This document shows positions 35,242 through 46,138 of a stretch of DNA of 64,000 nt, piece by piece. The stretch covers positions 62,001 through 126,000 of the forward strand of contig CBDCLG010000008.1 of the NCBI GenBank assembly GCA_965218625.1, given 5' to 3'. The notes beneath the pieces are model-generated. The model ran no database searches. It saw only the letters and a program-made list of their open reading frames with translations, and was not told the origin of the DNA. Made by a program: the position numbers and the translations under genes. The stretch's first letter is position 1; each line of letters starts with the position of its first letter. Source of the stretch: Bin5 sp965218625 (GTDB lineage: Bacteria; Chloroflexota; Anaerolineae; Caldilineales; Caldilineaceae).

Positions 35242-36423
35242 TCATTCGCTGCGATGCAGTGCGGACTCGTATACATCGATCGTCTCTGCCGCGGCCCGTC
35301 GCCAGGAGAAGCGGCTTGCCTGGCGGATGCCGCGGCCGCGTAGTTCGGCGGCCAGGCCCGGCTCGGTGAAAAGACGCTCGAATGCGTTTTCCAGGGCCGG
35401 CCGGTCCTGCGCCGGGACAATCAGCGCCGCTTCAGCCGCGACCTCCTGCAGGCTGGGTGCGTCGCTGCAGATGACGGGCGTGCCGGATGCCATCGCTTCG
35501 AGGAGCGGCAGGCCAAAACCCTCGAACAGGCTGGGATAGACGAAGGCGGCGGCGGCGTTATACCAGAGGCACAGGTCCTCCTCGGGCACATAGCCGGGGA
35601 AGTGAACCCTGCGCCCCTGCTCGAACGGGGCGCCTGCTGTAGGCCCGGTCAATCCCAGTTCGGCTGCCAACTCAAAAATCTCCCGGTAGTGCCAGCCTTT
35701 GGCGCCGGCCAGGACCAGCGCCGCGTCGCGCCCGGCCGTGCTGCGCGCCTGCCACTCGGCGTAGGCCCGCAGCAGATGGGGCAGGTTCTTGCGCGGCTCC
35801 AGCGTGCCAACATAGAGCAGAAATCGCGGCGGCAGCCCCATGCGCCGGCGAAAGTCGGAAACATCCTCGGCGGGCAGAGGACGAAAGCGCTCGCTGACCC
35901 CATTATACACCACCTCAATCCGGCGGCTGTCCACGCCGAAGTGTGACTGCACGTCGGCGGCGGTCTGGCGGCTGACTGCGATCACCCGCCGTGCCTTGCG
36001 GACACTGGCACGGCAAAGGCCGGCCAGGTAGAGCTGCTTCAGCCGGGGGAAACGATCCGGCAGGCGCAAAAAGCTCAGGTCGTGGACGGTCACAACGCTG
36101 GGTACGGTCGTCGCCAGCGGCAGCGTGTTTACCAGCCCGTGCAGCAGGTCGGCCTGCTCCGCCCGTGCGGCCAGCGGCAGGACGGTCTGCTCCCAGATGA
36201 TGCGGGGCAGCGGCGCGGCGGCCGGCCAGCGGGTGTAGCGCAGATTCAGCCCTTTCTGCCCCTGGGGCCAGCGGAAGTTGCGGTCGTTGAGAAAGGCCGT
36301 CAGTTCGTGTCCGCCGGTCCGCGCAGCCAGGGCTGTGAGCAGATTGCGGGCGTAGCTGCTGACCCCGGCGCCGCGGTAGCTGCTGCCCGTATGCAGAAGC
36401 TGGGCGTTGACGACGACTTTCAT
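35242..36423 (-). CDS. GT4 glycosyltransferase, mannosyltransferase-like
   Basis: This is a 393-aa GT-B enzyme. MKVVVNAQLLHTGSSYRGAGVSSYARNLL gives the acceptor glycine loop, then LLHGLVNTLPL, VVTVHDLSFLRLPDRFP, VIAVSRQTAADV, FLLYVGTLEPRKNLPHLL and the donor motif EGFGLPLLEAMASGTPVICSDAPSLQEVA. The start is set to the ATG at 36423; an upstream TTG at 36435 adds four residues. It lies 19 bases before the polyprenyl glycosylphosphotransferase gene and probably extends the lipid-linked repeat unit. Confidence 0.92.
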   Translation of the reverse strand: MKVVVNAQLLHTGSSYRGAGVSSYARNLLTALAARTGGHELTAFLNDRNFRWPQGQKGLNLRYTRWPAAAPLPRIIWEQTVLPLAARAEQADLLHGLVNTLPLATTVPSVVTVHDLSFLRLPDRFPRLKQLYLAGLCRASVRKARRVIAVSRQTAADVQSHFGVDSRRIEVVYNGVSERFRPLPAEDVSDFRRRMGLPPRFLLYVGTLEPRKNLPHLLRAYAEWQARSTAGRDAALVLAGAKGWHYREIFELAAELGLTGPTAGAPFEQGRRVHFPGYVPEEDLCLWYNAAAAFVYPSLFEGFGLPLLEAMASGTPVICSDAPSLQEVAAEAALIVPAQDRPALENAFERLFTEPGLAAELRGRGIRQASRFSWRRAAAETIDVYESALHRSE

Positions 36424-36458
36424 CGTTTCCGGCAATAAACGAAATGACCGACCACGGG

Positions 36459-37592
36459 CTAGCGACCATTGGCGACCGTGTTGTAGACGGCAACCGTGCG
36501 GCGGGCGACCTCCGCCATGGTGAAGCGGGCGAGCACACGCTCTCTTCCGGCTGCGGCCAGGGATTTACGCGCGGTTGCATCCTCCATCAGTCGTTGCAAC
36601 TGGAAACGCAGCTCTTCCAGGTCCTCCTCCGGGAAAACGACACCGGCGTCCCCGATCACACGGGGGATTTCGCCGCTGTCGCTGCCGAGCACGGGCACGC
36701 CGCAGGCCATCGCTTCGATCAGGACACGCCCGAACTGCTCCTTCCAATTGGGCCGTGTACGGCTGGGCAGCACCAGCAGGTCGAGCGAGCGGTAGAATTC
36801 GGGCATCCTGGCGCTGGGCAGGCTGACGCCGAGCGTAGTCCGGTCGGCGATGCCCGTGTCTGCGGCCAGCTTGCGCAGCGTCTCCTGCTCCTCGCCGCTG
36901 CCCACCAGGGTCAGCCGCCAGTCGCCGGTCAGCCCGGCGCAGGCCCGCAGCAGCAGGTCGAGCCCCTTTTCGGGCAGCAGCCCGCCGGCGTAGCCGATAT
37001 GGAAGGGCTCGGAATCGGAAGCGGGCCGGACTCTCTCTTCTCGATCTTCTCCCTCCTCGTGCGGTCGGAAGATGCCCGGGTCAACGCCGAACTGCGGCAG
37101 GACAACGATCTCTCCCCGGTAGCCTTTTTGCGTAATAACGTCGCGGGCCTCGGCGTTGCCGGCGATGGCGGCGGGACAGGCGCGGTAGACGCTGCGCTCG
37201 AACCAGCCAAAGGGAGGAGGATAGCGCCGCAACAGGTTCTGCCAGGTGAAAAAGAGCGGCGTTGCGCCGACGGCGCGCGCGGCGCGGACACCGAGAACTG
37301 TAGCCAAATTGTATGGCTCCTCATCCAGATGTACAACCTCTGGCCGCAGCTTCCGCAGCTCTCTCACCAGAGTGGGATAGAGGTGCATGTGATATGCGCC
37401 GTTGAATAGGATGGGGATCGTACGCAGTTCGTAGCCGGTGGTATGGAGGCGCTCGGCCCGCTGCGCGCCGCGGCGGTCGCGCCAGCTGGGCGGAATGAGG
37501 ACGGTGAGGTCGATGCCCAGCCGGGCGATCTCTTCGGCCTTCTTCTGGTATGCGCCGACGATGAGCGCTTTGCTGATGAGTACGACGCGCAA
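36459..37592 (-). CDS. GT4 glycosyltransferase
   Basis: This is a 377-aa GT-B enzyme. MRVVLISKALIVGAYQKKAEEIA and VVHLDEEPYNLATVLG are in the N-domain. IGYAGGLLPEKGLDLLLRAC, LLVLPSRTRPNWKEQFGRVLIEAMACGVPVLGS and the following GEIPRV are in the C-domain, with the E-x7-E motif as EQFGRVLIEA. The family start coincides with TTG at 37592; no ATG or clear ribosome site is present there. It is the first gene of the minus-strand exopolysaccharide group, 35 bases before the next GT. Confidence 0.9.
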   Translation of the reverse strand: MRVVLISKALIVGAYQKKAEEIARLGIDLTVLIPPSWRDRRGAQRAERLHTTGYELRTIPILFNGAYHMHLYPTLVRELRKLRPEVVHLDEEPYNLATVLGVRAARAVGATPLFFTWQNLLRRYPPPFGWFERSVYRACPAAIAGNAEARDVITQKGYRGEIVVLPQFGVDPGIFRPHEEGEDREERVRPASDSEPFHIGYAGGLLPEKGLDLLLRACAGLTGDWRLTLVGSGEEQETLRKLAADTGIADRTTLGVSLPSARMPEFYRSLDLLVLPSRTRPNWKEQFGRVLIEAMACGVPVLGSDSGEIPRVIGDAGVVFPEEDLEELRFQLQRLMEDATARKSLAAAGRERVLARFTMAEVARRTVAVYNTVANGR

Positions 37593-38564
37593 TGGGATAG
37601 CCCTGTGGTCAGTGGCCGGTGGCCGGTGGCCAGTTGCCCAGTTGTCAGTTGTCAGTTGCCGGTGGCGGGCGAGCGGCTGCCGGCGTGTTCGTTAATCGTG
37701 ATGAGTCCTGAAAACAGCGGAGATGCGGGCAGGGCCTCAAGGGTAGGCCGGTATGGTGGACCACAGTTGTGTCCGCATGGAGGGTATCGAAAGGGTATCG
37801 GATGGCATGATTTGCCCAGTATGGCCTGATATTCGGACTTCCGTGTCAGGATGCTTTTGTTGACTCTTATGACAGGAAAGGGAAATTCTCTTTCTGTGAC
37901 CGTTTTTGGTGCATTTGCGACCTTTGACTGACATAAAGATGGCGCAGTAGCAGGACAGCTGGCCCGTTGCGGGAACTGCGGCGGACTCTTCGTGACAGGA
38001 CATTGACCTGTGTGCATACGGCGCCGGCATAGACGACGGCCTGGGCGTCTTCCGGGATGGTTGCGCGCAGGCGCTGCGTTCAGTTCTGTGATGGCAGCAT
38101 AGCACGTTTTCGGGGTTTTTGCTCGGAATGAGGGGAAATCCGTCGCTGCAGTGGCCCGGTGACCAGTTGCCGGTGACCGGTTGCCGGTTATGCCAGGCGC
38201 ACGCGGGTTGGCTCGCGGGGAGAAACGGGCTGCGCGGCGGGAGGGGAGGGTTGATGCCAACGTTGACTGGTGGGGCGCGAGCAGCCGGCCGACGGTTGCG
38301 GCGGGAGCGATGCGGCCAGGCTTATCCGCGGCCGGGCGTGGTACGACGGCGCCAGCAATGCCGTTCACGCCTGGACCGAGGCGGCCGGCATGAAAATTTC
38401 ATACCATTAGGTTATACTACAGACCGCGCATCGGGCTGCGCCCTTGACAGGCAACCGCGTCAGTAAATGTAGCATCCCGTCCGCTGCGACCTCCTCCGTC
38501 GTTCCGGCAAACGCCGGGTCATCCTGCGCCAGCGGGGCGAGCGCTGCGAAGGAGAGATGACAAC
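37593..38564. other. Long intergenic stretch with repeat tracts
   Basis: There are about 970 bases without a supported gene. At 37600-37690 there are GTGGCCGGTGGCC/CAGTTGTCAGTTG-type heptamers, and at 38145-38200 CAGTGGCCCGGTGACCAGTT-type ones. Reading frames crossing it are low-complexity (Ala/Pro/Arg) and not protein-like. It probably carries the promoter of the exopolysaccharide group, but I saw no convincing box. Confidence 0.6.
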
Positions 38565-38792
38565 ATGAAGTATTGGGATACGTGTAACGCTGTCGAACGC
38601 CACCCGGACAAACTTGGCGGGGCCTGGGTATTTCGCGGAACGCGCGTGCCCGTCGCCGCCCTCTTTGAAAATCTCCGCGATGGAGCCACAATGGAGCAAT
38701 TTCTGGAGTGGTTCCCTGGCGTAGAAAGATGGAAGGTCGAGGCCGCCCTGGACCACGAAGTGAGAGCCCTGACAGATTCAGTTCATCCATGA
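38565..38792 (+). CDS. DUF433 protein, probable antitoxin
   Basis: This is a 75-aa DUF433 protein (winged-helix-like antitoxin candidate): the signature is ERHPDKLGGAWVFRGTRVPV, then LFENLRDGATMEQFLEWFPGV and a C-terminal helix. The start at 38565 follows GGAGAG. The stop overlaps the ATG of the next gene by four bases (ATGA), the usual organisation of DUF433-DUF5615 toxin-antitoxin-like pairs. Confidence 0.88.
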   Translation: MKYWDTCNAVERHPDKLGGAWVFRGTRVPVAALFENLRDGATMEQFLEWFPGVERWKVEAALDHEVRALTDSVHP

Positions 38793-39106
38793 AGATTCTG
38801 TTTGATCAGGGTACGCCTGCGCCCCTGCGCCACCATCTGGCCGGGCATTCGGTGGATACCGCCTATGAACGAGGATGGTCTGACCTGCGCAACGGCGATC
38901 TGCTGACAGAAGCGGAGGAGAATGGCTACCAGCTACTGATTACTGCAGACCAGAACATACGGTACCAGCAAAATCTTACCGGGAGACTCTTGGGGATTCT
39001 CGTTCTACGATCGACTTCCTGGCCGCGTATGCAGCTGCGAATTGAGGATATTCGGATCGTTGTCGATGGGATGCAGCCCGGGGACTATAAGGAGATTTCC
39101 GTTTGA
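38789..39106 (+). CDS. DUF5615 (PIN-like) protein, probable toxin
   Basis: This is a 105-aa protein. MKILFDQGTPAPLRHHLAGH has the N-terminal Asp of the PIN-like fold, and the later ITADQNIRYQQNLTGR and IRIVVDGMQPGDY match DUF5615. It is translationally coupled to the DUF433 gene and probably acts as a nuclease kept in check by it. Catalytic activity is not demonstrated for this protein. Confidence 0.85.
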   Translation: MKILFDQGTPAPLRHHLAGHSVDTAYERGWSDLRNGDLLTEAEENGYQLLITADQNIRYQQNLTGRLLGILVLRSTSWPRMQLRIEDIRIVVDGMQPGDYKEISV

Positions 39107-39277
39107 ACTATCCATAAGGCCCTGCAGTCTGAATCCCGGAATGTCATTGTCCAAGACCCCGTTGCCCGCCGCCCCCACATCCCGCGGCGGGCGTTCTTTT
39201 GTGATTCCGATGTGCCTTGCAGCTGCCTCCAAATGCAAGGATGGAGAAGGGCAGTTACAGATATAGAGGAGGATGAG

Positions 39278-39862
39278 ATGAGCGGCTCAACAGACCGTTC
39301 CTGGCTAAACTTGCTCGTTCTTCTGTTGGCGTCAGTTTTGCTGGCCGGTTGCTTTCAAACGACGGAACAAAGGGAAAACAGCCTGAGGGGCTTTGCGAAG
39401 GAGTTCGTAACAGCACTTGAAGTTGACATCGTGGAGGAACGGCACGGTATCAGACTCAGCGGTCAGCATGACATCGCGTCGAGTTGGATCTCCTCCGTAT
39501 ATATCATTTCCGATGCTCCTGAGGAAGTCAGAGAGAAACTCAAAGCGTTGCATGATGCTCGAGATTTCTGGCTTGCCCCAAGCCAAGACGGTTGGGTAGG
39601 AGATGTCAGACTGAATGTCATCCCAGGCCTAGGAAGGCCATGGTCCCCAGCTGAGAAGGAAGAAGATTTCAAGTATTCCTTTAGCATGGTGAGAGAATCT
39701 GGGATTGACTTTTTTGTCATTTGCCCTTGGCTTATTAAAGCCGATAGGAGCTATACAACCATCTATTCGGATACAGTGATCCTTACTGGAGAAGGAGCGC
39801 TCCTAGTTAGACTTCATAGCCGCGCCCGGGAACGGTGTCATGATGTTAATCGGGAACAATAG
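39278..39862 (+). CDS. Predicted lipoprotein of unknown function
   Basis: This is a 194-aa protein. The start at 39278 follows AGAGGAGG. The N-terminal signal (LNLLVLLLASVLLAGC) ends in a lipobox with Cys near residue 25. The mature part has mixed charge, no known domain visible to me, and a WLAPSQDGWVGDVRLNVIPG segment. Base composition is lower in GC than the surrounding genes, suggesting recent acquisition. Next to it are toxin-antitoxin genes and a small membrane protein gene. Confidence 0.65.
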   Translation: MSGSTDRSWLNLLVLLLASVLLAGCFQTTEQRENSLRGFAKEFVTALEVDIVEERHGIRLSGQHDIASSWISSVYIISDAPEEVREKLKALHDARDFWLAPSQDGWVGDVRLNVIPGLGRPWSPAEKEEDFKYSFSMVRESGIDFFVICPWLIKADRSYTTIYSDTVILTGEGALLVRLHSRARERCHDVNREQ

Positions 39863-40226
39863 ATCTTCCCGAACTTCTCCCTTGTCACGGACAACATGAT
39901 AAGCGAAATGTAGTCAGGATCGCGCTGAAGTTCCGATTTCCCCCTCTCTTCGACGGCATGTTGGTGAGCCGCTAGGTGGGGTAGAGCGAGGGCGGCGGCG
40001 AGCCAAGGGCCGGCATTCGTGGAGGCATTTGAGTCAACGGGCTGGGAACGCTCAGGAGTTGCCGTCAAAGCAGCCGGAGGTCCCCAAGCCGTCGTTCCTG
40101 GGGCCTATGCACTCAATCAATTGACATATATCGAAACTGTCTATGAGGTCAATGAATACGTAGAAGGAACGACCAACTATCACCCACGGAATCTCACTTA
40201 TAGCCCTCAGTCTGAACCACCCAAAG

Positions 40227-40548
40227 ATGACTGAAAAGAAAGTGTTGACTAAGGACCTCTACATCATTTTTTGTTGGATTCCTTGTGACGTTTCTTTTTT
40301 GTGATCGTGGTGATTGGCCTGAAAACATTATATTTGTCGGATTCACCGTTTACTTCGGCGTGCGCGCTTTCATCGAGCCTTGGCCAGAGGAACGGACTCA
40401 TGTCCGTGTTGCAGTCTTGGTTATCTATTTCCTTTTGTTGACAGTTCTTGGGTGGGTAACTGATTGCTTGTTCCCAATCATCGAAAATCTGATAGACGGA
40501 CTTACCAAACTCGCGGAACTGTTATATGTGGTTGGCCCCAATCGATAG
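40227..40548 (+). pseudogene. Small membrane protein gene with a poly-T frameshift
   Basis: An ATG at 40227 opens MTEKKVLTKDLYIIF. After a run of six T (about 40265-40270) the reading makes more sense one frame over: VGFLVTFLFCDRGDWPEN, then FVGFTVYFGVRAFIE, VAVLVIYFLLLTVLGWV and a soluble tail ending at 40548. With one T fewer, a single protein of about 106 residues with three hydrophobic helices results. The gene overlaps the stop of a short upstream frame (40019-40234, ending PPKDD) that lacks a convincing start and may be the tail of a lost gene. The 39863-40226 gap holds no other gene I can support. Function unknown. Confidence 0.4.
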
Positions 40549-40588
40549 ACCACGTAAAGGGAAAAATAAGGCGCATTCAGGCGAATGC

Positions 40589-40629
40589 GGCCGGCTCGGA
40601 ACAGAGCACGAACCGCTCTGCCGCCGGCC
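40589..40629. terminator. Nested inverted repeat between convergent genes
   Basis: The outer arms GGCCGGC (40589-40595) and GCCGGCC (40623-40629) enclose inner arms CAGAGC (40602-40607) and GCTCTG (40615-40620). It lies between the plus-strand small membrane gene and the minus-strand vapC, where a bidirectional terminator is expected. There is no long T tract. Confidence 0.45.
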
Positions 40630-40682
40630 TGAGGGGCTGTAGCTGCTTTTTCCTCCTTGCTCCTTTCAGTCTCCGCTTCCGA

Positions 40683-41081
40683 TCAAGCTACCGTCACTTG
40701 CACCCAGACAATCCCTTCAACGTACTCGAAATGACCGTCCGCCGAAACCAGATCCGCGCCGGTCTCCATGGCGTGGGCGGCTATCCAGACATCGTTGATC
40801 GGTATGGGCCGGCCTTTCGCCCTCAATCCTACAGCTATCCTGGAGTAGCGATCTGCGGTTACAGGGCCCACTTCTACGAAGGACGAGTAGGGGCTGTCGA
40901 GAAATGAACGGAGGTCGGCGGCGTTGCGCTCGAAGTGACTGCCTCGCCGGAAGCCGTACATCAGTTCTCCGACCACAACGGCCGAGAACAGAACCTCCTC
41001 AGCCCTCCGCACCAGTTCCGCTACCTCTCCATGTCCCCGCATGAGCAGAGAGTAGGCGTTGGAGTCCAGGAGAACCCTCAT
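40683..41081 (-). CDS. VapC-type PIN domain toxin
   Basis: This is a 132-aa PIN endoribonuclease. MRVLLDSNAYSLLMRG carries the first Asp, FSAVVVGELMYGFR the Glu, and PINDVWIAAHAMETGADLVSADGHFEYV the later acidic residues. All the usual metal-binding acids are present. Its ATG overlaps the end of the antitoxin gene by four bases. The ATG at 41081 is preferred to a TTG two codons upstream. Confidence 0.9.
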   Translation of the reverse strand: MRVLLDSNAYSLLMRGHGEVAELVRRAEEVLFSAVVVGELMYGFRRGSHFERNAADLRSFLDSPYSSFVEVGPVTADRYSRIAVGLRAKGRPIPINDVWIAAHAMETGADLVSADGHFEYVEGIVWVQVTVA

Positions 41082-41341
41082 CTCCAAGCCGCCTCGTCAA
41101 TGGTCTCGAACTCCTCGAGCGCGGCCTCCATCTCATCCGCATCCGCCTGGGTCCAGCCCCCTATCAGATGGTCAAATGACCTGCCCACAGTATCCCCATG
41201 GCCTGAACCATCTGCCAGACCGGCTCCTTTCCGCAGAAGCCTGAGCGCGGCCTGGTTCAGAGAGAGCCCCTCCCGCTTTGCCAGGCGCCGCAGGCAGGCG
41301 CTCAGTTCCTTGTCAAATCCTCTGACCGTGATCTGATTCAA
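41078..41341 (-). CDS. VapB/FitA-type antitoxin
   Basis: This is an 87-aa ribbon-helix-helix antitoxin: the N-terminal strand NQITVRGFDKELSACLRRLA and SLNQAALRLLRKGAG are the RHH; the acidic C-terminus (DADEMEAALEEFETIDEAAW) binds the toxin. No ATG is available. A GGAGG lies 8 bases before TTG at 41341 and only 2 before GTG at 41347, so TTG is favoured. It forms a VapBC pair with the downstream gene and probably represses its own promoter. Confidence 0.85.
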   Translation of the reverse strand: MNQITVRGFDKELSACLRRLAKREGLSLNQAALRLLRKGAGLADGSGHGDTVGRSFDHLIGGWTQADADEMEAALEEFETIDEAAWR

Positions 41342-41574
41342 GGGCACTGCCTCCTTTGGTGCAATATTGAGGCTTTATGAATCATTCTATGCTGCAACCC
41401 CTGTCCGGTCAAGCCTGACACACGCCTGCTCCATCAGGTGACGGCCCTGATCGGTCCCGGTGTGACGCCTGTAGCCGTCTGCTCAACCGGCGCCCAGGTG
41501 GAGCTCTTGCCTGCCGACCCTGTCCCCGTGCTTGTCGAGCTAACATAACGGGTGGTACAAGCATCGGGGGCAGG

Positions 41575-41871
41575 TCAGCAGCTGACCACCTGCATCAGGT
41601 GCTGCTGCAACGGTTGGCCCAGTCGCTTAGCTTCGATGGCAGCGGTAGGGCGCCCACCCTGACCCAGCAGAGCATAGTCAGCTTTGCCTCCACTGGCATC
41701 GTACTCCGGAGTCACAAGGAAAGGGTCTGACGTATCCCACCCAAGGACTTGCAGCAATGGATCGATCAGCGCCATGCGCGTACGTGTTTCGTTTTCTTTC
41801 AGAGAGGGGCCATGGTCTGTGATTCGTTTTTTCAGCGTATCAATAACGTCGATCAACTCGTCAAGAAGCAT
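41575..41871 (-). CDS. N-terminal HsdR-like nuclease fragment
   Basis: This is a 98-aa protein corresponding to the start of an HSDR_N-type PD-(D/E)XK domain: ENETRTRMALIDPLLQVLGW, then a catalytic-type segment DYALLGQGGRPTAAIEAKRLG with D and E-x-K. The normal continuation after LMQV is lost; it ends in VSC. A good AGGAGAG site precedes the ATG at 41871. It points away from hsdM, which begins about 520 bases further on. It is either a truncated relic or a stand-alone small nuclease. Confidence 0.6.
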   Translation of the reverse strand: MLLDELIDVIDTLKKRITDHGPSLKENETRTRMALIDPLLQVLGWDTSDPFLVTPEYDASGGKADYALLGQGGRPTAAIEAKRLGQPLQQHLMQVVSC

Positions 41872-42389
41872 TGCAACTCTCCTGCGTTCTGATGGTGGTG
41901 CGATGGTTACGCTCCAAGCTTCCCCAGCGCGGCAATATTATGCCGTTTCTGGCGGCTGTTGACAATAAGAGATGGAATCAGGAGGAAGGGACCTGCAGCG
42001 CTCCCGGTTCCTCCGGGTAGAGAGTTCGCGCGCCCAAGGCGATGAGATGGTCGTTGTGGGGAGAGTCGAGCGCGTAGACGGGTTTGGCGGCGGCGATGGC
42101 CTGCCGGCAGAGGGATTACACATGAACTTGAAAGGTGAGGAGACCTGGAAGTTGAAGCGCCTGTCCGATGTTGACTTTGACTGCCTGAGGGCATATTCTG
42201 GGGCAGAACTTCGAGCCCCGGGAGCACGCTAACTTCAGAAAACATGCAAATATGGCTTTTTGCCATCGTCTGTCAGCGAGTCAGCGGCGATTTCGGGTTC
42301 CCGTTGCAGGACGGCTACGGGCCGCGGGGCAGGAATCGCTCGTTTAAGGTGAACGGACGACCAGAAGACTACGGCGGGAGCGCAGACCG
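41872..42389. other. Intergenic region before the type I RM genes
   Basis: There are about 520 bases between divergent genes, with no coding signal I trust. It should contain the hsdM promoter; a TTGACA at 41959-41964 has no matching -10 at 17 bases. Confidence 0.4.
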
Positions 42390-43979
42390 GTGACCAGAAC
42401 ACGTCAGAGGCGCAAGGGCGAAAAACAGGAGACCGGCCCGACTGGGGGCGACGGCGCGCCCGACTACAGGGCGGAACTCTGGAAGATGGCCGACGCGCTG
42501 CGGGGCAGCATGGACGCAGCCGAGTACAAGCACGTCGTTCTCGGCCTCATTTTTCTCAAATATATCTCCGACGCCTTCGAGGAGGTCCACACGCAGCTGG
42601 AGGCTGAACGGGAGGCAGGCGCGGACCCCGAGGACCCTGACGAATACCGCGGCCAGAACATCTTCTGGGTGCCGCCGGAAGCGCGCTGGCCGGCCTTGCA
42701 AGACCAGGCGCGGCAGCCCACCATCGGCCAGGCTATCGACGAAGCCATGGCCGCGATCGAGCGGGACAACCCGGCGCTCAAGGATGTGCTCTCCAAGGAG
42801 TACGCGCGCGAGGCGTTGGACAAGAACAGGCTGGGGCAGGTGGTAGACCTTGTGAGCAACATCAAGGTGGGCGGCGCGGCTGCGCGCGCCACCGACGTGC
42901 TGGGAAACGTCTACGAGTACTTCCTGGAGCAGTTCGCCCTGGCCGAAGGCAGGAAGGGGGGTGAGTTTTACACGCCGCGCAGCGTCGTGCGGCTGCTGGT
43001 GGAGATGCTGGAGCCTTACGAAGGCCGCGTCTACGATCCATGCTGCGGTTCATCGGGCATGTTTGTGCAGTCGGTCGAGTTCATACGCGCCCACGCCACG
43101 GGCAATGGTAATGGCGGCCGCGCCAGGAGCGACATCTCGATTTACGGGCAGGAGTCGAACTACACGACCTGGCGCATGGCCAGGATGAACCTGGCGATCC
43201 GGGGCATCGAGGGTTTGATCGAGCACGGCGACACTTTCCATTACGACCGCCACCCCGACCTGCGCGCCGACTACATCCTGGCCAATCCGCCGTTCAATGT
43301 TTCAGACTGGGGCGGAGAGCGGCTGCGCGACGACAAGCGCTGGCAGTACGGCGTGCCGCCGGTGGGCAACGCCAACTTCGCCTGGGTGCAGCACTTTCTA
43401 TACCACCTCGCCCCGCGCGGCATCGCCGGTTTCGTGCTGGCGAACGGCTCGATGTCCTCCAACCAGTCGAATGAAGGCGAGATCCGCAGGCAGATCATCG
43501 AGGCGGACCTTGTCGACTGCATCGTGGCGCTGCCGGGGCAGTTGTTCCGTTCGACGCAGATACCGGCCTGTCTCTGGTTTCTCGCGCGCGGCCGCGCCGA
43601 AGACCGCGACCGCCGCGGCGAAACGCTCTTCATCGACGCGCGCAAGTTGGGTCACCTGGTGGACCGCGCCAACCGGGACCTTTCCCCGGAGGATATTGCC
43701 CGCGTCGCGGACACCTACCACGCCTGGCGCGGCAAGGAGGGGCTGGGGGCTTACGAGGATGTACCCGGCTTCTGCAAGAGTGCCGGCCTGGAGGAGATCC
43801 GCAAGCACGGGCATGTGCTGACACCGGGCCGCTATGTCGGCGCGGCGCCGCAGGAGGATGACGGTGTACCGTTTGGGGAGAAGATGGCGCAGTTGGCCGC
43901 GCAGTGGCGGGAGCAGCAGGAGGAGTCGAACAGGCTGGACGGGGCGATTGCTGATAATCTGGCGCGACTAGGCCTTTGA
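42390..43979 (+). CDS. hsdM: Type I restriction-modification system methyltransferase subunit
   Basis: This is a 529-aa N6-adenine methyltransferase. The N-terminal helical domain (LWKMADALRGSMDAAEYKHVVLGLIFLKYISD) is followed by the SAM site (FYTPRSVVRLLVEMLEP, VYDPCCGSSGMFVQSVEF) and the catalytic NPPF in YILANPPFNVSDW. The C-terminal region (VALPGQLFRSTQIPACLWFL) is typical. The start is GTG at 42390 after GGGAG. It works in a complex with HsdS and HsdR, both encoded downstream though separated from each other by inserted genes. Confidence 0.97.
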   Translation: MTRTRQRRKGEKQETGPTGGDGAPDYRAELWKMADALRGSMDAAEYKHVVLGLIFLKYISDAFEEVHTQLEAEREAGADPEDPDEYRGQNIFWVPPEARWPALQDQARQPTIGQAIDEAMAAIERDNPALKDVLSKEYAREALDKNRLGQVVDLVSNIKVGGAAARATDVLGNVYEYFLEQFALAEGRKGGEFYTPRSVVRLLVEMLEPYEGRVYDPCCGSSGMFVQSVEFIRAHATGNGNGGRARSDISIYGQESNYTTWRMARMNLAIRGIEGLIEHGDTFHYDRHPDLRADYILANPPFNVSDWGGERLRDDKRWQYGVPPVGNANFAWVQHFLYHLAPRGIAGFVLANGSMSSNQSNEGEIRRQIIEADLVDCIVALPGQLFRSTQIPACLWFLARGRAEDRDRRGETLFIDARKLGHLVDRANRDLSPEDIARVADTYHAWRGKEGLGAYEDVPGFCKSAGLEEIRKHGHVLTPGRYVGAAPQEDDGVPFGEKMAQLAAQWREQQEESNRLDGAIADNLARLGL

Positions 43980-44094
43980 AACCGACGCGTCCACGCCTTG
44001 CCCACGATGCAGAAGATCGAATGCTCAACGCGGAGGAAGAGATCATCGCAGGCAGGGACGGCCGACCGGTGCGGCTGTGGACTGTGCCGGGTAG

Positions 44095-44386
44095 GGACGG
44101 CCAACGCAAGGAGCGCCCCGGAATCCGGTTGCGCTGGCCGACGCGGCGCAAGAACGCAATCCGGCGGAGATCGACGAGCTCGTCTTCAACGATGTCATCC
44201 GCGAAGCCTATAGGCAAGCCCTTCTCAGGTCCGAGCTCCCGGAGTGGCTTGGGTTTTGCAGGAACCGCGGCACCACCAGTCACACCTACAACGAAGAGAA
44301 GGCGCAGGAAGTGTTCGAGAGCGCTCCAGACTTCCTGCAAGAGGCCCGCTATCTGTTGAATCGACTTCTTGAGAGGAACGAGTCCC

Positions 44387-44394
<8 letters not shown>
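44095..44394 (+). pseudogene. 5'-truncated HEPN (HI0074-type) partner of the nucleotidyltransferase
   Basis: In the frame ending with TAG at 44392-44394 the sequence reads FNDVIREAYRQALLRSELPE, then WLGFCRNRGTTSHTYNEEKA, then EVFESAPDFLQEARYLLNRLL. This is the C-terminal two thirds of the HI0074-type HEPN proteins, including RNRGTTSHTY with the R...H pair. The upstream N-terminal helices are missing: the frame is blocked by a stop at 44092 and has no start. Its end overlaps the start of the next gene by 8 bases, as in intact HEPN-MNT operons. The 43980-44094 stretch is not recognisable. Confidence 0.6.
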
Positions 44395-46009
<1,615 letters not shown>

Positions 46010-46138
46010 TATTATCTGCACCCGCCAGGGCCGGCACTCTCTGTGGACTTTCAGGATGGCGTGGCGGGGGGTTGCCTTAGCTCCGAGATTTCCACTCCCT
46101 TCCCGTTGGGCAGGATTCTCGACATGATCGTTATTCCA

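Noticed and set aside
37652..38368. Minus-strand frame of 238 codons in the gap before the exopolysaccharide genes
   Set aside because: It crosses repeat tracts (GGCCGGTGGCC words) and has a low-complexity Pro/Arg/Ala composition; no ribosome site.
39838..40068. Minus-strand frame of 76 codons (GPWLAAALALPHLAAHQHAV)
   Set aside because: The composition is moderately protein-like and it may be a fragment of a lost gene, but there is no start signal, no family match and it lies opposite another weak frame, so I did not annotate it.
43976..44359. Frame of 127 codons directly after hsdM starting at TTG
   Set aside because: It is in a different frame from the recognisable HEPN remnant, becomes Ser/Arg-rich, and has no known domain.
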